From CAYVBE01 sp964448935 (GTDB lineage Bacteria > Planctomycetota > Brocadiia > SM23-32): a DNA stretch of 12,366 nt. The number at the start of each line of letters is the position of its first letter. Position 1 is the stretch's first letter. The stretch covers positions 1-12,366 of the forward strand of contig CAYVBE010000127.1 of assembly GCA_964448935.1 (NCBI GenBank), read 5' to 3'. Below are positions 6,914-12,366 of this stretch, piece by piece. The position numbers and the translations under genes were made by a program. The notes below the pieces were generated by a model. It made no database searches. It had not been told where the DNA came from and worked only from the letters and a program-made list of their open reading frames with translations.

Positions 6914-7660
6914 TTCGAAGCCGGTCAGGAGGGACTCTTCCCATTGCTCTGAGGCGCGGGGCTTGCGGCCTTCCAGAAGGTCGGCTACGGCCAGAACGGC
7001 GCGGCGTGCGTCGCCCAGGGGGTAGTAGAAAGCGTCCCAGTTTTCGCTGTCCTCGCCGTCGTGGTTCGGTATGACGCAGCCAAAGCGATGAGCCATCTTG
7101 ATTTCCCGGAACCCGCTGCCCGCGCGGCGCTCCACGTTTTCCAGGTCCTTCTGCGACGGCACGCCTTTCTGCTTCACCGTCCGGCGCAGCAGCTTGCGGC
7201 GCATGACATCGGTCACCATATCCGGCAGCGACACGTTGCACTCGGGCGCGGCCAGGTAGGCGATCTCTTCACGCGATAGTGGGGAAACGAAGGCAGAGAG
7301 CGTCTCGAATTCATCCGCCAGTGTGCTGTCCAGCAGGGCGGTGCCGACGAACGGGTTGCCCTCGTAGAAGGCATCTGCCTCGGCCAGCGTCTCCCGTATC
7401 TCGTTGAGGTCGAATGCCTGCAGGTCACCGCGCACCTCCATGACCGTGAAGCCCTCGTGGTCGCGAAGGGCTTCGATCTCCTCGCGCCGCCGGAAGTAGT
7501 AGTCCACCCCGTCCTGCTCCCCGGGGCGGGGGGCGCGGTCGTTGTAGAGCACCACCGGGCGCAGGCCGGCCGTCAGGTCCGGGTAGAGCCGCCGCAGGGC
7601 CCGCAGCAGCGGGCTCTTGCCCACGCAGGAAGGTCCGGAGAGGATCACCAATCGTCCCAT
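6911..7660 (-). CDS. Divergent guanylate-kinase-like P-loop protein
   Basis: Encodes 249 aa, longer than the usual guanylate kinase of about 200. It opens with a Walker A loop, SGPSCVGKSPLL (8-19; G9, G14, K15, S16), with Pro17 where kinases usually have Thr or Gly-Thr. The GMP-binding segment RAPRPGEQDGVDYYF (42-56) is close to the guanylate kinase signature, but the first part (usually TTR) reads VLYNDR. The C-terminal end (CVIPNHDGED, then YYPLGDARRAVLAVADLL) resembles the final strand and helix of the family. The region between (about 80-180) is divergent and may carry a different lid or substrate site. Canonical guanylate kinase turns GMP + ATP into GDP + ADP; here the substrate is not certain. 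The start at 7660 has AAGG directly after the stop of the ROK gene, 11 bp upstream, so the two are almost certainly co-transcribed and translationally coupled. Confidence 0.78.
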   Translation of the reverse strand: MGRLVILSGPSCVGKSPLLRALRRLYPDLTAGLRPVVLYNDRAPRPGEQDGVDYYFRRREEIEALRDHEGFTVMEVRGDLQAFDLNEIRETLAEADAFYEGNPFVGTALLDSTLADEFETLSAFVSPLSREEIAYLAAPECNVSLPDMVTDVMRRKLLRRTVKQKGVPSQKDLENVERRAGSGFREIKMAHRFGCVIPNHDGEDSENWDAFYYPLGDARRAVLAVADLLEGRKPRASEQWEESLLTGFE

Positions 7661-7671
7661 GATTTTTGCCT

Positions 7672-9084
7672 TCAGCAGGTTACGTGGATCAAAAGCGCCT
7701 TGCGACCGCCCGCGTCGTTGAACGCTTCCACAGCCTCCGGCGACCGGAGCGTGTGACACTCGACGCCGCGGTGACGCAGGAACTCCGCCCCTTCCTCGGT
7801 CAGCTTGGCCGCGCCGTTCTGGCCGGTTCCGATGAACAGCACGTTCGGATTGCCCTTGCAGACGCGGGCCAGTTCGCGCGGGCCGATCTTGTGCGAGGTG
7901 CCGTATATCTCCTTCACCTCACCCTTCTTGCGCTTCTTGATCTTGCCGTCGGCGCGGACGATTGTGTCGCGTTCGTATACCTCGCCGCCGATGGTCACCC
8001 GGCCGAACTCCGTGCCGTCCACGTGCGGGTAATCGGGTTCCTCCTCGTAGAGCTCCGAACTCGGGCGCAGGCCGACGTGCTGCTGGGCCAGCGCCACCGC
8101 CCCCAGCAGCACCGCGTCGTCACCCAGCATAGAGGGCACCACGCGGCCGCCCTCCCGCGCGCCGGGAAGCGGGTCGGACGCCACGACTTTCACCACGATG
8201 GGCATCAGGTATTTGCGGCACGCCTCGATGACGCCGCCGCCCAGCACGATGACCTCCGGGTCCAGCAGGTGACGCACGGAGAGGCAGGCGTGCCCCCAGA
8301 ACTCGGCGGCCCGGTGGGTTATCTCGGTGACCAGTGGGTCGCCCTGTTTCAGGGCTTTCTTCAGCCTGCCGCTCTTGATGCGTTCGCTCAGTTGCTCGTC
8401 AATGATCTCGGTAAGCGCCGTCTCACGGCCGGCCTCGAAGGCGGCGCGGATGTCGCGCTCGATGGCCGTGCGGCTGGCCAGCGCCTCGAAGCACCCCCGC
8501 GCGCCGCATCCGCACTCGGGCCCGTCGGGGTCCATCATCATGTGGCCGATCTCGCCGGCGGCCAGGCGCACTCCCCGCACCAGCCTGCCGTTGAGCACCA
8601 CGCCCCCGCCGATGCCGGTGCCGATGAACATGCCCACCACGCTGTGTGCATCGCGCGCGGCGCCCAGCCAGACCTCGCCCAGGGTGCCCAGGTCCACGTC
8701 GTTGCCCAGGGCCACCGGCACGTCGAAGCGGTCCTCCAGGGGCTCGACTGCCTGCAGGCCGCTCAGGTTCATGTTCGGCGTCGCGACCACCTCGCCGGTG
8801 TGCTCGTTGACGACCCCGGCGATGGCCAGCCCGATGGCGTCCATATCTTCCGTCCCGATTTCCGCCTCATGCAGGGCGTCCTGAATGCCCTCGGCGATGG
8901 CCTCCAGGGTCTCCTCGCCCGGCACGTCGCGCGGGGTGGGGCGTTTTGCCCGGCTGATGACTTTGCCCGAGCGGTCCACCACGGCGGTTGCTATGTTGGT
9001 GCCCCCGACGTCCACTCCCGCGAACAGACTGCGCTCTTCTCCGCCCATCATCGGTCCCCCGAATTCGACTTTCCTTTGTTCCAT
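7672..9084 (-). CDS. ROK-family sugar kinase fused to a C-terminal Mth938-like domain
   Basis: Encodes 470 aa. Residues about 20-340 are a complete ROK kinase: phosphate-binding GVDVGGTN (23-30), catalytic Asp in GNDVDLGTLGE (D129), GTGIGGG (155-161), GEIGH (177-181), and the zinc site H181 with CGCGARGC (C191, C193, C198). Residues about 350-470 match the small Mth938/NDUFAF3 fold (DUF498): DGTEFGRVTIGGEVYERD (356-373), a KKRKKGEVKEIYGTSHKI segment (383-400), VLFIGTGQNG (415-424) and the end LLIHVTC. ROK proteins are usually 300-400 aa without this tail. The likely reaction is phosphorylation of a hexose; the sugar, and whether ATP or polyP is donor, cannot be read from sequence. The ATG at 9084 would be nearly leaderless given the promoter just upstream. 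The ATG pair at 9051/9048, preceded by GGGGGA, may be the true start (458-459 aa). First gene of an operon with the guanylate-kinase-like gene. Confidence 0.92.
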   Translation of the reverse strand: MEQRKVEFGGPMMGGEERSLFAGVDVGGTNIATAVVDRSGKVISRAKRPTPRDVPGEETLEAIAEGIQDALHEAEIGTEDMDAIGLAIAGVVNEHTGEVVATPNMNLSGLQAVEPLEDRFDVPVALGNDVDLGTLGEVWLGAARDAHSVVGMFIGTGIGGGVVLNGRLVRGVRLAAGEIGHMMMDPDGPECGCGARGCFEALASRTAIERDIRAAFEAGRETALTEIIDEQLSERIKSGRLKKALKQGDPLVTEITHRAAEFWGHACLSVRHLLDPEVIVLGGGVIEACRKYLMPIVVKVVASDPLPGAREGGRVVPSMLGDDAVLLGAVALAQQHVGLRPSSELYEEEPDYPHVDGTEFGRVTIGGEVYERDTIVRADGKIKKRKKGEVKEIYGTSHKIGPRELARVCKGNPNVLFIGTGQNGAAKLTEEGAEFLRHRGVECHTLRSPEAVEAFNDAGGRKALLIHVTC

Positions 9085-9092
9085 GTACCGCT

Positions 9093-9101
9093 ATAATACC
9101 A
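9093..9101 (-). promoter_or_regulatory. Extended -10 promoter element of the ROK operon
   Basis: On the minus strand TGGTATTAT combines the TG of an extended -10 with TATTAT (9098-9093, 5 of 6). No good -35 is present at the standard distance; TTGCCC (9116-9111) is 12 bp away, too close. The start would fall near 9086, two or three bases before the first ATG. Confidence 0.5.
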
Positions 9102-9264
9102 GAGCGTTGAGGGCAACAGTAAGGGAGGCAGGCATTGTGCAGGGCCGCGCCGCCGCTGCCGCTTTGCTCACAAGAATCTCACATTTCTGTCATAGCATTG
9201 TTGGTTCTTTTGGGGCGGCCCCGTGAAGCAGCGGGGTAAGAGAAGATCACCGGGAGGAGGAACT
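9102..9264. other. Divergent intergenic region between the ROK and ppx operons
   Basis: This gap must hold the promoter of the ppx-ppk1 pair. The best I can see on plus is TTGCTC near 9163 followed by weak AT-containing hexamers around CATAGCAT (about 9191-9198), without a good match at standard spacing. A perfect 11-bp palindrome GGGGCGGCCCC (9212-9222) lies just before the possible GTG start. No terminator, small gene or known riboswitch is recognisable. Confidence 0.35.
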
Positions 9265-10713
9265 TTGAGCAGCGCCGAAACCCCTACGGAGTGTGCGCCG
9301 GTCGGGGTGATTGACATCGGCTCGAACGAGATGCGTATCGAGATCGCCCAGGTGAGCCCGGACGGCGAGACGGAGATACTGGAGCGGGCCAGGCGGGGCG
9401 TGCGGCTGGGGCAGGACACCTTCGTGGACGGGCGGCTGAGCCAGCAGACCATGAACGCCGCCATCTCCGTGCTGCGCGACTACCGCCGCATGTTGGACAC
9501 CTACGGGGTGCAGGCCATCCGAGCCGTGGCCACCAGCGCCGTGCGGGAAGCGAGCAACATGGACACCTTCCTGGACCGGATCGCCCGCACCGTTGACCTG
9601 GACGTGGAGGTCATCCAGACCACCGAGCAGGTGCGGCTGATCGTGCTGGCGGTGCTGGAGGACATAGGCGGGGCGCTGGACCTGGACGGCATCAGCCTGA
9701 TCTCGGAGGTCGGCGGCGGCAGCACGCTGCTGGCCATTCTGCGCGGCGGGGAGATCGGGGCCAGCCAGAGCTACAACATCGGCTCGATACGCATGCAGGA
9801 GACGCTGTCCACCTCCCGCGAGCCGCCCTCGCGCGCGGCGCACCTGCTGCGCCAGCACGCCCGCCGGGCCGTGGACCTGGCTAAACGGACACTCGGTCTG
9901 GAAGAGGCCGGGGCATTCCTGGCCATAGGCGGCGACGCGCGGTTCGCGGCCGAGCAGATCGGGGAGCCCTGCGGCGAGGGCGCCTTGCAGCGGGTGGCGC
10001 AGGACAGGCTGCAGGAACTGGTCGAAGAGTGCGCTTCCCGCCCGCCCGAGGACCTGGCGCAGTTCTACGGCCTTCCCTACGCCGTCGCCGAGACGCTGGT
10101 GCCGGCGCTGATCGTGTATCTGGAGCTGCTGGAGGCCGTGGAGGCCGACTCCATGGTGGTCAGCCGGGTGTCCATGCGGGATGGCCTGGTGCTGGACCTG
10201 CCGCGGTACCTGACCGGCAAGGAGGACCCGCAGATAGCCGCCGGCACGCTGCGGTCCGCCCGGAGCATCGGGCTGAAATTCGACTACGACGAGGCCCACG
10301 CCGAGCACGTGTCGAAACTGGCCGTGAGGCTGTTCGACGAACTGAGCGATGAACACAGCCTGCAGCCGCGTCACCGCCTGCTGCTGCGGGTGGCGGGTAT
10401 CCTGCACGACATCGGCACGTTCGTCAACAGNNNNNNNNNNNNNNNNNNNNNNNNNNNNNNNNNNNNNNNNNNNNNNNNNNNNNNNNNNNNNNNNNNNNNN
10501 NNNNNNNNNNNNNNNNNNNNNNNNNNNNNNCAGCACGACCTGGTCATCTACGTGCGGGGGGCGGCGGACCTGACCCTGGAGCGGCGGGCCATAGCGAAGA
10601 AGTCGGACCTGTTCGAGGACGTGTTCGGCATGCACGTGCGGCTGGAGCATGAAAACGGGGCCGCCGGCATGGCGGGCGACACACGACAACCCCTTTCCGG
10701 TCCCCAATCATGA
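9265..10713 (+). CDS. Ppx/GppA-family protein with HD domain (interrupted by sequence gap)
   Basis: The N-terminal half is the ASKHA fold of exopolyphosphatase and pppGpp phosphohydrolase: VIDIGSNEMRIEI (15-27), AVATSAVREASN (87-98), VIQTTEQVRLI (116-126) and SEVGGGSTLLAI (147-158). The C-terminal part is an HD domain (EHVSKLAVRLFDEL, then ILHDIGTF with H381-D382). The family ending (DLTLERRAIAKKSDLFEDVFG) lies after the gap in the same frame. I chose a TTG start at 9265 because GGGAGGAGG precedes it by 4 nt; a GTG at 9223 would add 14 residues but lacks such a site. The family normally cleaves terminal phosphates from polyP or (p)ppGpp. Here the EEA loop reads EQV (Q122), the DIGGGSTE motif reads EVGGGSTLL (E148, L155) and DIGSN is followed by E22. 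Activity may thus be altered or lost. The stop overlaps the ppk1 start (ATGA), so the two are coupled. Confidence 0.88.
   Translation: MSSAETPTECAPVGVIDIGSNEMRIEIAQVSPDGETEILERARRGVRLGQDTFVDGRLSQQTMNAAISVLRDYRRMLDTYGVQAIRAVATSAVREASNMDTFLDRIARTVDLDVEVIQTTEQVRLIVLAVLEDIGGALDLDGISLISEVGGGSTLLAILRGGEIGASQSYNIGSIRMQETLSTSREPPSRAAHLLRQHARRAVDLAKRTLGLEEAGAFLAIGGDARFAAEQIGEPCGEGALQRVAQDRLQELVEECASRPPEDLAQFYGLPYAVAETLVPALIVYLELLEAVEADSMVVSRVSMRDGLVLDLPRYLTGKEDPQIAAGTLRSARSIGLKFDYDEAHAEHVSKLAVRLFDELSDEHSLQPRHRLLLRVAGILHDIGTFVNXXXXXXXXXXXXXXXXXXXXXXXXXXXXXXXXXXQHDLVIYVRGAADLTLERRAIAKKSDLFEDVFGMHVRLEHENGAAGMAGDTRQPLSGPQS
10431..10530. other. Assembly gap (100 N) inside the Ppx/GppA gene
   Basis: Exactly 100 N lie between the HD motif and the C-terminal strand of the Ppx/GppA protein. 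The round number marks a scaffold placeholder rather than measured length. Relative to the family, roughly 80-90 residues (about 250 nt) of the HD domain are missing between these points, so the real gap is probably larger than shown. Confidence 0.97.
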
Positions 10714-12366
10714 GCCCGGAACATCAACCATCCGACGAACTGCCCCGGATGCCCGCGCGGGAGCTGTTCCACAACCGGGAGATGAGCTGGCTGGAGTTCA
10801 ACCACCGCGTCCTCGAGCAGGGACGTGAGGAGGGCGTGCCCCTCATGGAGCGGCTGAAGTTCCTGGCCATTGTCTGCTCCAACCTCGATGAGTTCTTCAT
10901 GATTCGGGTCGGCGGCCTGACGCAGCAGTCTCGGGCCGGGGTGGAGGCCCGCGACGTCAGCGGCCGGACACCCGCCGAGCAGTTACAGATGCTCAGCAAA
11001 CGTGCGCACCGCATGGCCGAAGACCTCGATGCCGCCATCGCCGAGGCGCTGGCGCAGTTGAGGCCGCACGATCTGCATCTGCTCACACCGGGAGGGGTGG
11101 CCGCCGACCAGGCGCGGTTCCTGGACAGCTACTTCGAGTCCGAGGTGCTGCCGGTCCTGACGCCGCTGGCGGTCGGCAAGCTGGACCCCTTTCCCGAACT
11201 GCCCGGCCTGGCCCTCAACATGGCTCTCGCCTTCGAGGAGCCGGGGCAGGCCGGACCGCAGATCGCCATCGTGCCCATCCCGGAGAACCTGCCCCGCTTC
11301 GTGACCCTGCCCGCCGAGGATGCCCTGCACCTGGCGCGGCTGGAGGACATCGTGCGGCGCGGGGTGGCGCGGCTGTTCCCGGACCGCCGGATCGCCGGCT
11401 CCGCCCTGTTCCGGCTGACCCGTGACGGCGACGTGCCGATCGGCTATGACGACGCGGACGACCTGCTCCAGGCGGTCGAGGACGCCGTCGGCGAGCGCCG
11501 CCGGCGCAACGTGGTGCGCCTCGAGGTAGCCGCCGACCCCCACCCCGCGCTGCTGGATTGGCTGCAGACGCACTACGAGGTGCCCGAGCGCGACCTTTAC
11601 GAGACCGAAAGCCTGCTCGACGCATCGGACCTGATGGGCCTCGCCGGACGGCCGGGGTTCGAGGACCTGCGCAACGAGCCGTGGCCGCCCCAGACGCCGC
11701 GCGATCTGGTGGGCTCCGAGGACATCTGGACGGCGCTGCAGGATGAGGACGCGCTGCTGTTCCACCCCTACGAGTCCTTCGAGCCGGTCATCTCGCTCAT
11801 CGAGCAGGCGGCCCAGGACCCCAACGTCCTGGCCATCAAGCAGACCCTCTACCGCACCAGCGGCGACAGTCCCATCGTGGCCGCGCTGGCCGCGGCGGGC
11901 GAGGCCGGCAAGCAAGTGATCGTGCTGGTGGAACTGAAGGCGCGCTTCGACGAGGTGCAGAACGTCAACTGGGCGCGCCGCCTGGAGGACGCCGGCTGCC
12001 ACGTCATCTACGGCATCGCCGGCCTGAAGACCCACGCCAAGGCCCTGCTGATCATCCGCCGCGAGCCGCACGGCATCCGGCGCTACGTCCATCTGGGCAC
12101 CGGCAACTACCACAGCCGCACCGCCAGGCTCTACTCCGACATCGGCCTGCTGACCACCGATCCGGACATCGCCGCCGACGCGTCCTCCTTTTTCAACCTG
12201 CTGACGGGCTACTCGCAGGAGGTCGGCTGGTCGCGGTTCAGCATCTCGCCCACCGGGTTGCGGCGGCAGTTCATTGACATCATCGAGCGCGAGGCCCGCG
12301 TCTCCACGCCCGACCAGCCCGGCCTGATCATGGCCAAAATGAACTCCCTGCAGGACGAGGCCGTCA
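10710..12366 (+). CDS. ppk1: Polyphosphate kinase PPK1 (3' end outside the window)
   Basis: The first 552 residues are present, of about 690-720 in the family. PPK1 transfers the terminal phosphate of ATP to a growing polyphosphate chain, reversibly. Visible parts in order: N-terminal domain with ELFHNREMSWLEFNHRVLEQ (18-37) and SNLDEFFMIRVGGL (about 58-71); the middle domain with VLTPLAVGKLDPFP; then DALLFHPYESFEPVI; and the catalytic phospholipase-D-like domain with AIKQTLYRTSGDSPIV, VELKARFDE, GLKTHAKALL and YVHLGTGNYH. His442 in LKTHAK is the expected phosphorylated residue. The second catalytic domain begins (SFFNLLTGYS) and is cut by the window edge. The ATG overlaps the ppx stop by 4 bases and has no clear ribosome site of its own, which points to translational coupling. 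No loss of key residues is seen, so the enzyme should be active. Confidence 0.97.
   Translation, partial: MSPEHQPSDELPRMPARELFHNREMSWLEFNHRVLEQGREEGVPLMERLKFLAIVCSNLDEFFMIRVGGLTQQSRAGVEARDVSGRTPAEQLQMLSKRAHRMAEDLDAAIAEALAQLRPHDLHLLTPGGVAADQARFLDSYFESEVLPVLTPLAVGKLDPFPELPGLALNMALAFEEPGQAGPQIAIVPIPENLPRFVTLPAEDALHLARLEDIVRRGVARLFPDRRIAGSALFRLTRDGDVPIGYDDADDLLQAVEDAVGERRRRNVVRLEVAADPHPALLDWLQTHYEVPERDLYETESLLDASDLMGLAGRPGFEDLRNEPWPPQTPRDLVGSEDIWTALQDEDALLFHPYESFEPVISLIEQAAQDPNVLAIKQTLYRTSGDSPIVAALAAAGEAGKQVIVLVELKARFDEVQNVNWARRLEDAGCHVIYGIAGLKTHAKALLIIRREPHGIRRYVHLGTGNYHSRTARLYSDIGLLTTDPDIAADASSFFNLLTGYSQEVGWSRFSISPTGLRRQFIDIIEREARVSTPDQPGLIMAKMNSLQDEAV

Noticed and set aside
9212..9222. Palindrome GGGGCGGCCCC before ppx.
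   Set aside because: Too short and too GC-biased to call an operator, and its 1-nt centre cannot form a hairpin.
10983..12113. Minus-strand open frame of 376 codons opposite PPK1.
   Set aside because: PPK1 on the plus strand is certain from its motifs; the opposite product is rich in Gln, Val, Gly and His as expected of a shadow.
1..12366. CRISPR array, transposase, phage genes or attachment sites.
   Set aside because: No regularly spaced repeats, no transposase or integrase motifs, and no direct repeats flanking a segment were seen.

Overview
The window is GC-rich (by eye, mid-60s % GC) and bacterial, apparently from a draft or metagenome-assembled scaffold: it contains a run of exactly 100 N. 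The gene mix suggests Planctomycetota or a relative in the PVC/Lentisphaerae range. It has a Tat-exported iduronate-2-sulfatase-type sulfatase next to a large exported beta-helix protein, a lipoprotein version of Skp/OmpH, a CHAD protein, and a ROK kinase next to a divergent guanylate kinase. This assignment is an inference from gene types only; no rRNA or tRNA gene is present.

Left half (1-5704): four genes, all on the minus strand. In transcription order they are an exported pectate-lyase-like double beta-helix protein (5704-3380), a Tat-exported sulfatase (3100-1616), a TetR-family repressor (1412-783) and a Skp/OmpH-like lipoprotein (646-26). The first two look like a module for sulfated polysaccharides. 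The last two look like a small regulon. A perfect -35 (TTGACA) and a TAAAAT -10 precede tetR. A 16-bp operator-like sequence (TGAATG..ATTCATTT) overlaps that -10, and a second copy, identical at 14 of 16 positions, lies between tetR and the lipoprotein gene.

Right half (5931-12366): a neighbourhood centred on polyphosphate. It holds a CHAD-domain protein (plus strand). Convergent with it is a minus-strand pair, a ROK-family kinase fused to a C-terminal Mth938-like domain followed by a divergent guanylate-kinase-like protein. Divergent from that pair is a plus-strand pair, a Ppx/GppA-HD protein whose stop overlaps the start of polyphosphate kinase PPK1 (ATGA). PPK1 makes polyP, CHAD proteins bind it and Ppx/GppA proteins normally hydrolyse it. 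The kinases in between could plausibly draw on polyP or nucleotide metabolism, but that link is inferred from position only. The Ppx-like protein has lost several acidic residues normally conserved in the active site, so it may not be an ordinary exopolyphosphatase.

The N run (10431-10530) falls in the HD domain of the Ppx/GppA gene and is probably a placeholder for a larger gap. PPK1 is cut off by the right edge of the window.
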